From: Nitrospirota bacterium
GTDB lineage: Bacteria; Nitrospirota_A; Leptospirillia; Leptospirillales; Leptospirillaceae
NCBI GenBank assembly: GCA_021802325.1
Contig: JAKAAM010000001.1
Location: forward strand, 10,675 to 74,674
Reading direction: 5' to 3'
Length of the DNA: 64,000 nt
In this document: one piece after another, positions 34,101-41,448 of the stretch
Layout of the letters: each line of letters starts with the position of its first letter
Position numbering within the stretch: the stretch's first letter is position 1
The notes under the pieces: model-generated
What the model saw: only the letters and a program-made list of their open reading frames with translations
What the model was told of the DNA's origin: nothing
The model's database searches: none
Made by a program: the position numbers and the translations under genes

Positions 34101-34210
34101 GTGGACATCAGGGGAAACTGGGCATTGATGGGGTCGATCTCCCGGCGAAAGAAAAGCGAGGCTGAAACCCAGATGAGCCCGACAAGCATGATGATGATCG
34201 GCTGGAGCAT
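31139..34210 (-). CDS. Membrane-anchored protein with three AAA+-like modules
   Basis: This 1023-residue protein is unlike any I can name. About six membrane helices lie in residues 1-206. AAA1 (~225-460) starts like FtsH ('F-K-Q-I-A-G-N') but has a defective Walker A 'G-P-S-S-L-G-R-T' (Arg for Lys) and Walker B 'I-H-I-E-N'. AAA2 (~485-645) has lost Walker A ('G-R-N-R-P-I-R-R-M') but keeps 'I-F-V-D-P' and 'D-P-F-I-A-R-R-F'. AAA3 (~705-960) resembles the second ClpB ring: intact 'G-P-R-G-T-G-K-R' and 'I-Y-L-D-N-I-E-Q-A-H-P'. There is no protease motif. The start overlaps the uvrC stop (TGATG). It is probably a membrane unfoldase or scaffold with one active ATPase. Confidence 0.8.
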   Translation of the reverse strand: MLQPIIIMLVGLIWVSASLFFRREIDPINAQFPLMSTLVILLFLLMHAAVLAGIGKNLGRPYQSGKKKRGPKGIPPPSLPFVGTWTFIALATIGSGLFFRTSVPTLAVTLWILGGVTLLSALCFLLIPSQVHSENSDGDIVFKPNPVQMAPKAIYFWSSAIVYGGFFLISGAVLKSSATIGSMISLGTGAGWLLGAMILSLVALFRMGLEDQANAVSKTRLLVPGEDFKQIAGNPGIKGELSQIFYQIASAQKTVGAVPNGILLTGPSSLGRTIFARALAGEYKRPLYNFSLEPLLSIDGSALDNYWKGFLFKIKPFNPLVIHIENYGKVIAAAAQTNPQGLHNIQIFLGRLSRNRTHLLIASAENADDVPKQFSSPPFIHWILTIPLPDVEMRRSLLGRFLLEESRKNEILPGNVPLLTPDMIEGFDLGKLATLMEGFAPEDIRDVVIHSSDYARKLRRSLRQLDIDVSIRRKAQNWKDPTAGPMEVIRSRLTDQTMGPILVNRANELFSNRQKKSHESILIIGRNRPIRRMIAEKLAQQAGVSFMMIPDDKKLDGTEFRSLLLKSRKNRPSMIFVDPLEELFPKVQLSNYGYHGEIYNQKVMELAQANEDKSIWLIAGAEDINKIDPFIARRFSSLLDLAELGRSLFSELEEFSLGQILEGVPAEKIDFSEFDQPKQNSQEALHAEEDQQEKGSFLMAPPETEPLPGFPGRPELQEEIRSILDAAAYNVKKGGSAVMGAFLFAGPRGTGKREAAQAIAHHLDPGKGRLVVRDMGLYADRLFASMLLQRPLGSTKSSPLPEGIRTLLEERPDAVIYLDNIEQAHPSAWDFLPDYLRMGVINSGGKPLSVPRSTLILATSLFSGDDMEIARRGNRAELILDTLSQRNRRLAFLPIFSREILETLDLIVPFPAYTDSDITDMARRTIYDTLSRFLEKHPFKGTIEVDPETPSFITYQVDPSTITASELTRKIQSMLLPVLKNLEIQVPSLTSSSALKVGIQDNRLELLEGTPVAAATPSPPETS

Positions 34211-36069
34211 CAGGAGATCTCCCCGCCATCCGAAACGGCTCCGTTCAAGGCTTCGAGGATCTTACCGGCAAGAGTCGCCGGTATGGAACATTTTCGGGCG
34301 ATTTCTTCCGGAGCGGCAGACCTGAGCGATGCGATCGAGCCGAAGGTCTGGATCAGCTGTCTCTCCCTGGAGGGTCCGATTCCGGGGATCTCGAGGAGTC
34401 GCGACTGTGTCATGGCCTCCTCCCGAACCTTCCTGTGGTAAGTGATTGCGAAGCGGTGGGCTTCGTCGCGGATTCGAAGGAGAAGATGGGTGGCCGCCCT
34501 GTGGGGCGGAAGGAGGAGCGGCTCGGGAAGCTCCTCGGCCACGATTCTTTCCAGATGGCCTGTCCGGGTGCGTTCCTTCGCGAGGCCCACGACCTGGAAG
34601 GGTGAGGGGGGCTTTCCCATGTTTTTCAACGCCTCCAGTGAGGCCCTGAGCTGGGGTCGTCCTCCATCGATCAGCAGGAGGTCCGGAAGGGGATGGTCGT
34701 GGAACTGGCGTTCCAGAACCTCGGCCAGCATTCTGAAGTCGTCCTGTCCCTTCCCGTAACGGATCCTGAATCGGCGGTAAAGGGATTTTTCGGGAAGGCC
34801 GTCGACGAAGACGACAAGAGAGGCGACAGGAAAGGCATCCCCCGTATTCGAGATGTCAACGCAGCCGATGGATCGGGGAGCGGCCGGGAGCGAGAGGAGT
34901 TCCCGCACCTCCTCGAGGGTCCTTTGCCGGTCATCCTGACTCTTGACCCGTTCTCGAAGCGCCTCCCGCGCATTGTCGATGGCAAGTTCCAGCACGATTT
35001 TCCTTTCTCCCCGCTTTGGATGGAGCAGTGATACGCGCTCTCCTCTCTTTTCGGTCATCCATTCGAGGGACATAAGGGCCGTATGAGGCAGGGCATGCGA
35101 GAGAAGGATCTCCTGTGGGAGAACCACGGTCTCGGGGGAGTAATGCTGCTCCAGAAAAGCCAGGAGCAAATCTTCCGGTGCCTCTCCGTCGGGATTTCGG
35201 AGATGGGCTTCCCGTCTTCCCGAAATCCTGCCGTTTCTGATCGAAAGGAGCTGGATCTGGACCCAGGGGCCATCACAGACCAGGGCGACCGCATCGACAG
35301 GGTGGCGTATTGAAAATTCCACCGTTTGCCGCTCGAGAACCGTGTGGATGCTTTCGATCTGCCGGCGGACCTGTGCCGCCTTTTCGAATTCGAGAGACTG
35401 GGCGAAACGGGCCATTTCCGCATGAAGATGATCTTCCAGATCCCGGTTTTTTCCTTCGAGGAAAAGACGGACTCCCTCCGCCATTTTCCGGTACTCCTCG
35501 GGGGAGACAAGGCCGGCGCAGGGGCCAAGGCAGCGGTGGATCTGGTATTCAATGCAAGGCCTTTCGATCGTTTTTCCGAGATCGAGGGTACACGTTGCCA
35601 GCGGAAAGAGCTTCGCGATCAATCGAAGAGTGTCCCTGAGAGCCCCGGGATTCGCATACGGACCGAAATAAAGATCGGTCCCCGGTCGGACCCGACGGGT
35701 TACGGTAAGACGGGGATAGGTTTCGGACCAGGAAAAACGAAGATAGGGGTAAGTCTTGTCGTCACGAAAAAGAACATTGAAGCGGGGACGGTATTTTTTG
35801 ATCAGGGTGTTCTCAAGGATCAGGGCGTCGAGTTCGCTTCGGGTGACGAGTGTATCAATGTTCGTGACCCGCTCGGTCATTTTCCGGATGCGGGGGGAGG
35901 CTGGGCGTGTTTTCTGGAAGTAGGACCTGACCCTGTCCTTCAGACACTTGGATTTCCCGACATAAAGGACTTCGTCCTCCTCTCCTTTCATCAGATAGAC
36001 GCCAGGGGAATCAGGGAGGAAACGAAGCTTTTCCTCGAGGTGCCGGGGAAAGCTCTGTTCGTTGTTCAA
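34210..36069 (-). CDS. uvrC: Excinuclease ABC subunit C
   Basis: UvrC makes the dual incisions in nucleotide-excision repair after UvrAB damage recognition. The 619-residue protein has the GIY-YIG nuclease at the N-terminus (about 15-95: 'P-G-V-Y-L-M-K', 'L-Y-V-G-K-S-K-C-L-K-D-R-V-R-S-Y-F') and the UvrB-interacting UVR motif (about 205-240). The RNase H-like second nuclease ('C-V-D-I-S-N-T', 'L-L-L-I-D-G-G-x-x-Q-L') and a C-terminal helix-hairpin-helix ('I-P-G-I-G-P-S-R') complete it. Length is normal. The start is TTG at 36069 with GGGAG 8 bases upstream. The stop overlaps the triple-AAA start, so both are one transcript. Confidence 0.96.
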   Translation of the reverse strand: MNNEQSFPRHLEEKLRFLPDSPGVYLMKGEEDEVLYVGKSKCLKDRVRSYFQKTRPASPRIRKMTERVTNIDTLVTRSELDALILENTLIKKYRPRFNVLFRDDKTYPYLRFSWSETYPRLTVTRRVRPGTDLYFGPYANPGALRDTLRLIAKLFPLATCTLDLGKTIERPCIEYQIHRCLGPCAGLVSPEEYRKMAEGVRLFLEGKNRDLEDHLHAEMARFAQSLEFEKAAQVRRQIESIHTVLERQTVEFSIRHPVDAVALVCDGPWVQIQLLSIRNGRISGRREAHLRNPDGEAPEDLLLAFLEQHYSPETVVLPQEILLSHALPHTALMSLEWMTEKRGERVSLLHPKRGERKIVLELAIDNAREALRERVKSQDDRQRTLEEVRELLSLPAAPRSIGCVDISNTGDAFPVASLVVFVDGLPEKSLYRRFRIRYGKGQDDFRMLAEVLERQFHDHPLPDLLLIDGGRPQLRASLEALKNMGKPPSPFQVVGLAKERTRTGHLERIVAEELPEPLLLPPHRAATHLLLRIRDEAHRFAITYHRKVREEAMTQSRLLEIPGIGPSRERQLIQTFGSIASLRSAAPEEIARKCSIPATLAGKILEALNGAVSDGGEIS

Positions 36070-36101
36070 AGAGGTGACTCCCGGGAGGAATGATCCCGAT
36101 A

Positions 36102-36130
36102 TTGTTGTGGGCTTGCGCGTCTCTTATAAT
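36102..36130 (+). promoter_or_regulatory. Strong sigma-70-type promoter
   Basis: TTGTTG (36102-36107) and a perfect TATAAT (36125-36130) are separated by 17 bases. Transcription would start near 36137 and give a leader of about 120 bases before the small membrane protein at 36257. That leader can fold into hairpins at 36162-36177 (AGGGC/GCCCT) and 36209-36229 (TGACC/GGTCA). Confidence 0.65.
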
Positions 36131-36256
36131 AATAGAACGGGTGCATGCTTTTGGCTCAACCAGGGCCTTAGAGCCCTCTGTATCAGTGTAGCATGGAGAG
36201 GGAAGGGCTGACCGGTTGGCTTCTGGTCAATTTGTCTGTTCCCAAAGGAGTTTCTG

Positions 36257-36508
36257 ATGGAAGGAAATCATGGAAGGGATCAGTCTCCTTCCCCTGATCC
36301 GGACGATCAACCGGATGAGAATGTTCCAATGAAGCGTGAGGAATGGTTTGGCCTTTTGAGGTACTTTCTCGGGGGGTTGGCCGTTGCTGTCTTCTTCTTT
36401 TTCATGATGTCCACTGGACCGAAGGGTGTTCTGGCAGGAGGGGTTTCTCTTCTGGTCGGACTGCTAGTCTGGGTGGTTTACCGGTTTGTCTTCCGGGAGG
36501 TGGATTAG
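36257..36508 (+). CDS. Small two-helix membrane protein
   Basis: The 83-residue product has a polar, acidic N-terminal ~30 residues and two hydrophobic helices (about 34-52 and 56-75) joined by a short turn. It ends in a short charged tail. It has AtpZ/AtpI-like size and topology, but I cannot assign it to that family. AAAGGAG lies 6 bases before the ATG, and a near-consensus promoter with a 120-base leader is upstream. The gene is therefore probably well expressed on its own. Its end converges with ftsY, 6 bases away. Confidence 0.65.
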   Translation: MEGNHGRDQSPSPDPDDQPDENVPMKREEWFGLLRYFLGGLAVAVFFFFMMSTGPKGVLAGGVSLLVGLLVWVVYRFVFREVD

Positions 36509-36514
36509 CAGCGG

Positions 36515-37426
36515 TCACTCCCGTCTCAGAATTGACCGGACGAACATAACCGGATCGAAGGGGAGGAGGTCGGAGGCCTTTTCGCCGACCCCGATGAACC
36601 GGACGGGCAGGTGATGCTTTTGTGCAAGGGCGACGACGATGCCTCCTTTTGATGTGCCGTCGAGCTTTGTAAGGATCAGTCCGCTCACGGGGGTGATTTT
36701 CCTAAATTCCTCGAGCTGGGAAAGGGCATTCTGTCCGATCGTCGCATCCAGGACGAGAAGGATTTCGACCGGGGTCTCCGGATCATCCTTCCGGATGACC
36801 GATCCGATTTTCTGAAGTTCGGCCATCAGGTTGTGCTTGTTCTGGAGCCTTCCCGCCGTATCAATGATCGCCACATCCAGCTTACGTGCCCTTGCCGCCT
36901 TGACCGTGTCGAAAGCCACGGAGGCCGGATCGGCTCCCGGTTTCTGGTAGACAACGGGAATGTCGAGCTGATCCCCCCATTTTCTGAGCTGTTCGATGGC
37001 GGCGGCCCGGAAGGTGTCAGCCGCTCCAAGGATGACCGTGCGACCCTGTTCCCGAAAATGGGAGGCCAGCTTTCCGGTTGTGGTGGTCTTACCGACCCCG
37101 TTCACCCCGACCATGAGAATGACGAGGGGGCCCGTTTTCGGAGGGGACTCCCAGAGGGGAGGAGTGCGGGAGAATTCTCCCGCCATTTTTTGTTCGAGAT
37201 GGGAGAGGCTTTCCTCGGGAGTGGCCTCGGGATGCTGTTTCTCCCAGCCTTCCAAGTCAGAGACCAGGTCGCGGGCGACGACAGGTCCCACGTCGGAGGT
37301 GATCAGGAGCTCCTCAAGATCCCGGTAGAATCCGGGATCCTTCCGGCTGAAAAGAGCGTCGATCGCCGAAGAGATTCGTGTGCGTGTTTTGGTCAGTCCT
37401 TCTTTGATCTTTTCAAACAAGCCCAT
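36515..37426 (-). CDS. ftsY: Signal recognition particle receptor FtsY
   Basis: FtsY is the SRP GTPase receptor that delivers ribosome-nascent chains to the Sec translocon. The 303-residue protein has an NG domain only: N helices, G1 'G-V-N-G-V-G-K-T-T-T', 'D-T-F-R-A-A-A', 'D-T-A-G-R' and 'T-K-L-D-G', then 'G-V-G-E-K-A-S-D-L-L-P-F'. The acidic A domain found in some bacteria is absent, as in many others; the basic N-terminus (residues 1-25) can bind lipid. Its ATG overlaps the ybeY stop. It is the last gene of the usp-phoH-ybeY-ftsY run. Confidence 0.96.
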   Translation of the reverse strand: MGLFEKIKEGLTKTRTRISSAIDALFSRKDPGFYRDLEELLITSDVGPVVARDLVSDLEGWEKQHPEATPEESLSHLEQKMAGEFSRTPPLWESPPKTGPLVILMVGVNGVGKTTTTGKLASHFREQGRTVILGAADTFRAAAIEQLRKWGDQLDIPVVYQKPGADPASVAFDTVKAARARKLDVAIIDTAGRLQNKHNLMAELQKIGSVIRKDDPETPVEILLVLDATIGQNALSQLEEFRKITPVSGLILTKLDGTSKGGIVVALAQKHHLPVRFIGVGEKASDLLPFDPVMFVRSILRRE

Positions 37427-37944
37427 CAGTTTTGAATCCCTCCTTTCAACAAGGCGTCCGGAATTTTTCCGGAAATGGATGTCGCGGCCCCTTCCCCGGG
37501 CTCATTTTTCAGGATGGCTCTGGCCATCTTTTCTTCGGCCCTCTTCATCTCCAAAGCCTCCCGGTCGCCTTTCTCGTGGTCATATCCCAGAAGATGGCAA
37601 AGTCCGTGGATCAGAAGATTCGACACCTCGTCGTCAAGTGTGATGCCGAGCTTTTTTGCCTGAGAGAAGGCGCGAGGAAGGGCGATGACGATTTCCCCCA
37701 GAAACCGGGATCGGGCCGTGGTTCCCGGGATGGCGGGACCTGGCTCGAAGGAGAGGACATCCGTCGTCCGGTTCTTGTTTCGGTAGGTGGCGTTGAGGGC
37801 TCTCATCCTCCGATCGTTGACGAGGACGATCGTCAGATCCGCAGAGGATTTTCGAATCGACCGGAGCCCCAAGAGGGCGTGACGCTCGAGCCGGTCCCGA
37901 TCAATGGCCAACTTTCTTTGAAAGTCCAAAATGACAACGGCCAT
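37426..37944 (-). CDS. ybeY: Endoribonuclease YbeY
   Basis: YbeY is a zinc-dependent endoribonuclease involved in 16S rRNA maturation and ribosome quality control. The 172-residue protein has the metal motif H-G-x2-H-L-x-G-Y-D-H ('I-H-G-L-C-H-L-L-G-Y-D-H'), with three zinc-binding His, and the N-terminal 'T-Y-R-N-K-N-R-T-T-D-V-L-S-F' segment. Length is normal, with a ~20-residue variable tail. It lies 9 bases after phoH and overlaps ftsY. The phoH-ybeY pairing is widely conserved. No odd features. Confidence 0.95.
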   Translation of the reverse strand: MAVVILDFQRKLAIDRDRLERHALLGLRSIRKSSADLTIVLVNDRRMRALNATYRNKNRTTDVLSFEPGPAIPGTTARSRFLGEIVIALPRAFSQAKKLGITLDDEVSNLLIHGLCHLLGYDHEKGDREALEMKRAEEKMARAILKNEPGEGAATSISGKIPDALLKGGIQN

Positions 37945-37953
37945 GGGGGATTC

Positions 37954-38982
37954 CTAGCTACGGGAGCGCGGGCGTGTTTTCGAACGAGGTCTTTCCGGTT
38001 TTCCGGGTCCTGATGCGTCCTCTTTCCGGGGAGCTTCGTAGCGTTCGTAGGCCTTGATGATCTCCTGGACGAGGCGATGGCGCACCACGTCGACGTCCGA
38101 AAAAAAAGTGAAAGAAATTCCTTCTATTCCCTTCAGGACTTCCTGGGCCTCGAGAAGTCCGCTGTAGCGATCCTGAGGAAGGTCGATCTGGGTCGTGTCC
38201 CCCGTGATCACCGCTTTGGAATTGAAACCGATCCGGGTGAGAAACATCTTCATCTGTTCGACGGTGGCATTCTGGGCTTCGTCGAGAATGACGAAGGAGT
38301 CGTTGAGCGTTCGTCCTCGCATGAAGGCCAGCGGTGCGACCTCTATCTCGCGGCGATCCATCATCCGGTTGACCTTCTCCACGTCGATCATGTCGAAGAG
38401 GGCATCGTACAGTGGACGGAGGTAGGGGTTGATCTTTTCCGCGATGTCCCCGGGAAGGAACCCGAGTCTCTCTCCCGCCTCGACCGCTGGACGGACCAGG
38501 ATGATTCTCCGGAAGGCTCCCTTCAAAAGATGATGGACCGCCAGCGCGACGGCAAGGTAGGTTTTGCCTGTTCCAGCCGGGCCGATCCCGAAGACGATAT
38601 CCTTTTTCTTCATGGCCCGGATATATTCGAGCTGATGGAGGGATTTGGGGAATATGACCCGCTTCTTGCTGTTGATAGGCACGTACTCGGAGAGCAGATC
38701 CTTGAGGGAGAGATGAGGCGAACTGCGGGACACGGAAATGGCCTGGCGGATTTCCTCCTCGCGGATCGTGTACCCCGCGGCCATGAGGGAGGTCAGATCG
38801 TTTATGACCCGAGACCCCTGTCCAACATCCTCCTCTTCGCCCACCATCGTCAGAACAGGTCCGTTGACCGAAATGCGAAGATGAAAGGCCTCTTCGAACA
38901 GGTGGATGTGGCGGTTCATTTCGCCCAGAAATCCGGCGGTGTCCAGATTCGGAGGAAGGTCGAGATTCTGACGAATCGCCAT
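37954..38982 (-). CDS. PhoH-like ATPase
   Basis: The 342-residue cytoplasmic PhoH/PhoL protein has an N-terminal region (~1-110) and a P-loop domain (~115-320). The P-loop domain carries Walker A 'G-P-A-G-T-G-K-T', 'R-P-A-V-E-A-G-E-x-L-G-F-L-P-G' and Walker B 'F-V-I-L-D-E-A-Q-N' followed by 'T-G-D-T-T-Q-I-D-L-P'. PhoH proteins are thought to act in RNA metabolism alongside YbeY; phosphate regulation is not established outside E. coli. The C-terminal 20 residues are Arg/Pro/Ser-rich. The start overlaps the universal stress gene stop (TGATG). Confidence 0.93.
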   Translation of the reverse strand: MAIRQNLDLPPNLDTAGFLGEMNRHIHLFEEAFHLRISVNGPVLTMVGEEEDVGQGSRVINDLTSLMAAGYTIREEEIRQAISVSRSSPHLSLKDLLSEYVPINSKKRVIFPKSLHQLEYIRAMKKKDIVFGIGPAGTGKTYLAVALAVHHLLKGAFRRIILVRPAVEAGERLGFLPGDIAEKINPYLRPLYDALFDMIDVEKVNRMMDRREIEVAPLAFMRGRTLNDSFVILDEAQNATVEQMKMFLTRIGFNSKAVITGDTTQIDLPQDRYSGLLEAQEVLKGIEGISFTFFSDVDVVRHRLVQEIIKAYERYEAPRKEDASGPGKPERPRSKTRPRSRS

Positions 38983-39515
38983 CAGCCCTTCCGGATGTCT
39001 GGGGTGAATGCCATCGGGAGGAGGGCGTTTTTGTCAGCCATGTGAAGTTCTGCGGATTTTTTAAGGGAGTCCTGACTTGACGGTTCCTTGAGAACGAGAA
39101 CCGGCAGGGGCGAGATATGCATGAGGGAGGTCGAAACCGATCCGACCATAAGGCGTCCCAGAAAGTTCCTGGCATGGGAGACTATGAGAACGAGATCGTA
39201 TCCCCCTGCAACAGCCAGAGCGGCGAGAGTATGGTCTGCTCTGCCGGTATACACCCCGGTCGAGACGACTCCCGAGACCGGTTCGAGGGAGAGGGCGATC
39301 CGATTCAGCCGTTTCATGGCCTCCTGCGCAACGGGTTCAAGGGAGACTCCGGGAATTGGGAAGTCTGCAGGAATCTCGTGAAAGGCTTCCAGGACAAAGG
39401 CCAGATGGATCTCCTCCAGATCCGTTCCGCCAATTTCCCGGATCTTGCCGAGAAGCTCCGGTGAGAGAGGGGACAGATCCGAGGGAAACAGTATGCGCCG
39501 AAAGGAGCAGGACAT
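38982..39515 (-). CDS. Universal stress protein (UspA family)
   Basis: The 177-residue protein has the UspA nucleotide-binding fold: 'I-L-F-P-S-D-L-S' at the start and the ATP-loop-like 'N-F-L-G-R-L-M-V-G-S-V-S-T-S-L-M-H-I-S-P-L-P-V-L-V-L' near residue 125, matching G-x2-G-x9-G-S. The C-terminal ~30 residues are an extension beyond the usual fold. ATG 39515 is preferred, with GGGGGA 9 bases upstream. It leads an operon with phoH, ybeY and ftsY, an unusual partner that suggests stress-linked expression of ribosome-maintenance genes. Confidence 0.87.
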   Translation of the reverse strand: MSCSFRRILFPSDLSPLSPELLGKIREIGGTDLEEIHLAFVLEAFHEIPADFPIPGVSLEPVAQEAMKRLNRIALSLEPVSGVVSTGVYTGRADHTLAALAVAGGYDLVLIVSHARNFLGRLMVGSVSTSLMHISPLPVLVLKEPSSQDSLKKSAELHMADKNALLPMAFTPDIRKG

Positions 39516-39654
39516 GAATGGGCGTCCCCCAGTGATCGTAGGTGGCTTCGGAATTCCCAAAAGGAAGCCGCTTCAGAATATCATATCTTCCGACGGTTGA
39601 TCCAATCGGTAGGGCAGGGGAAAGGACTCTGTTCTTGTGTGGAAGGAGACACGG

Positions 39655-39681
39655 GCGGACAACCCGGTCAGGATTGTCCGC
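39655..39681 (-). terminator. Hairpin downstream of the cytochrome c gene
   Basis: GCGGACAA (39655-39662) pairs perfectly with TTGTCCGC (39674-39681) around an 11-base loop, just after the stop of the minus-strand cytochrome c. No T tract follows, so it is a weak intrinsic terminator at best. It separates cytochrome c from the usp operon. Confidence 0.5.
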
Positions 39682-39693
39682 GCCGATAAATTT

Positions 39694-40284
39694 TCAATGC
39701 AGGGAAAGATCGAGCGGAGAAGAGCTTCCGGCAAGTGTTGAGGAAGCAGGAGAGGAGGCAGTGGCAGATTCTTCATGGATGGGCTGTTTGGCGACCCAGT
39801 CCGCCGAACCGTTCACGCAGTCCATGTCTCCTCCGCAGCCGAGGCTCCGCTCGTACATGACCGCTTCCCAGGCCTGCTTGTCAGTGATTTGACCCGCGCT
39901 GACAAAACCAACCATCGCAGGCTGAAGGGGTGAGCCGTTGGTTACGACCCACACCATTTCTCCCGCGGTGCGGACCTGGTCAAACTTGTGGTTCGTGAAG
40001 TTCCGGGGAGCGGGATCCATTCCTGCCGCTCCTGGTCCGTCCCCCTTGCCTGAGGCCCCGTGGCAGGTATAGCAGGTGCCGGCTCCATTGAAGACATCCT
40101 TTCCTTTTGCGATGGTATCCGCAGTGACGGGAAATGGAGGTTTCATGGCCTTAGCGGCCGCAATCTGGTCTGCAGGAACCCGGGGCTTCAAAATGTCGAG
40201 CTCTCCTGCCTGGGCTGGCAGGGAAAACAGTGCGGCCATGGTGATGCCCAGACTTGCCTGGATCCATCGTCCTCGCTGCATCAT
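39694..40284 (-). CDS. Periplasmic mono-haem cytochrome c
   Basis: The 196-residue precursor has a Sec signal peptide with a likely cut after 'A-Q-A' (residue 26) and one haem attachment site 'C-Y-T-C-H' (Cys71, Cys74, His75). A downstream Met in 'L-Q-P-A-M' is a candidate axial ligand. A second Cys pair ('G-C-G-G-D-M-D-C') may form a disulfide. The C-terminal 30 residues are Ser/Ala-rich and look disordered. Fold and size fit class I electron carriers. It could deliver electrons to a terminal oxidase; partner not shown. AAGGAG precedes tandem ATGs at 40284 and 40281. Confidence 0.9.
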   Translation of the reverse strand: MMQRGRWIQASLGITMAALFSLPAQAGELDILKPRVPADQIAAAKAMKPPFPVTADTIAKGKDVFNGAGTCYTCHGASGKGDGPGAAGMDPAPRNFTNHKFDQVRTAGEMVWVVTNGSPLQPAMVGFVSAGQITDKQAWEAVMYERSLGCGGDMDCVNGSADWVAKQPIHEESATASSPASSTLAGSSSPLDLSLH

Positions 40285-40373
40285 AACGCTCCTTTTGATG
40301 GGCCGGTTCTCTTGTTTCTTCCGGCTATCCTCAGTCGTTTGAAGTCAACCTCGCTTTTTCAGAAATAAAGCAG

Positions 40374-40398
40374 AAATTGTCAGAATTACGCACAATTT
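40374..40398. promoter_or_regulatory. Inverted repeat upstream of cytochrome c
   Basis: AAATTGT (40374-40380) and ACAATTT (40392-40398) form a perfect 7-base inverted repeat with an 11-base spacer, 90-115 bases upstream of the cytochrome c start, in an AT-rich patch. It could be an operator. I found no convincing promoter hexamers to place it against. Confidence 0.35.
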
Positions 40399-40560
40399 CC
40401 CTCTATTCATTGAGTGAAAATAGAGTTGTCACGAGGTTGTTATAAAAATACCCCCGGGGATCGGTTTGTCAATCCAGGGAGAGCGACCAGAGAGAAGGGG
40501 AAAGGGCGAACAGGGGGAGCGGGAACTTTGAAGAGGCAAGATGGAGGACCGCATCCTCCT

Positions 40561-41448
40561 TTAGGAATCTTCTGGAATTCCAGCTCTCTCATAATGGGAC
40601 AGGATGACCGCCGACCAGTCCAGCGACTGTCTCCCTTTTGAGAGTCCGGAAAGAAAAGAGTCGCGAAGAATGCCCCCGAGAGGCAAGGGAACCCTCAGGT
40701 CATTGGCGGCCTCGAGCACGAGGTTGACGTCCTTCAGGCCGAGATCCATGGTAAATCCGGCCTCGTCGTAATGTTTTTCGGCCATAATCCGGCCATAATT
40801 TGCGTAAAGTGGGGAGTGGAAGAGGGAGTCGTTGACGATTTCGAGAAAGAGGGACGGGTGGACTCCCGCCTTTTTTGCCAGAGAAAAGGCCTCGCCTAAG
40901 GTTTCCAGGACTGCCGCGATCATGAAGTTCCCGGACAGCTTGACCAGATTGGCGGTCGAGGGTGTTTCTCCCAGTTGAAACACTTTCGGTCCCAGCGCCT
41001 CAAGAATGGGGAGGACCCGTTGTACCGATTCGTCCTTTCCGGCGCAAAGGAGGCGAAGCCGACCTTCCCGCACGGCATCCGGCCGGCCGAAGACCGGGGC
41101 TGAGACAAATCCCTGCCCATGGGAAGCGTGCCTTTTTTCAAGAGAAGATGCAAAGTCGACGCTGATGGTGGAGAAAGAAAGATGGATCGCTCCTTCTGGC
41201 ATGGCGTCTAGAATTCCTCCCGTGGCAAGGAGGTTTTCAAGGGACTGGTCGTCAGCGACCATGGTGGCGAGGATGTCGCATCCGGCGGCCCCCATTGCCG
41301 GAGTTTCAGCCCAGATGGCCCCCTTTTCGAGGAGAGGAAGTGCGCGGGTCTTTGTCCTGTTGTAGATGGTGATCGGGAATCCGGCCCCCAGGAGGCGCTC
41401 GACCATAGGCTCTCCCATGTGCCCCGTCCCCACAAAGGTGATATTCAT
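40561..41448 (-). CDS. NAD(P)-dependent beta-hydroxyacid dehydrogenase
   Basis: The 295-residue protein belongs to the 3-hydroxyisobutyrate dehydrogenase / glyoxylate-succinic semialdehyde reductase family. It has the Rossmann start 'F-V-G-T-G-H-M-G-E-P-M', a substrate-binding 'S-A-P-V-F-G-R-P' segment, and the catalytic Lys of 'K-L-S-G-N-F-M'. The second motif 'Y-N-R-T-K-T-R' with Arg and Thr after the strand suggests NADPH preference. The substrate cannot be fixed from sequence. Its ATG overlaps the end of the prepilin peptidase gene by four bases, so they are one transcript. Cytoplasmic. Confidence 0.88.
   Translation of the reverse strand: MNITFVGTGHMGEPMVERLLGAGFPITIYNRTKTRALPLLEKGAIWAETPAMGAAGCDILATMVADDQSLENLLATGGILDAMPEGAIHLSFSTISVDFASSLEKRHASHGQGFVSAPVFGRPDAVREGRLRLLCAGKDESVQRVLPILEALGPKVFQLGETPSTANLVKLSGNFMIAAVLETLGEAFSLAKKAGVHPSLFLEIVNDSLFHSPLYANYGRIMAEKHYDEAGFTMDLGLKDVNLVLEAANDLRVPLPLGGILRDSFLSGLSKGRQSLDWSAVILSHYERAGIPEDS

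Noticed and set aside
36150..36166. TGGCTC-N5-GGGC resembling a sigma-54 promoter
   Set aside because: GG and GC spacing fits, but the flanking bases are poor and a strong sigma-70 promoter lies just upstream.
36137..36250. Possible SRP RNA near ftsY
   Set aside because: The conserved GGAAGGAAGCAGC-like loop of SRP RNA is absent.
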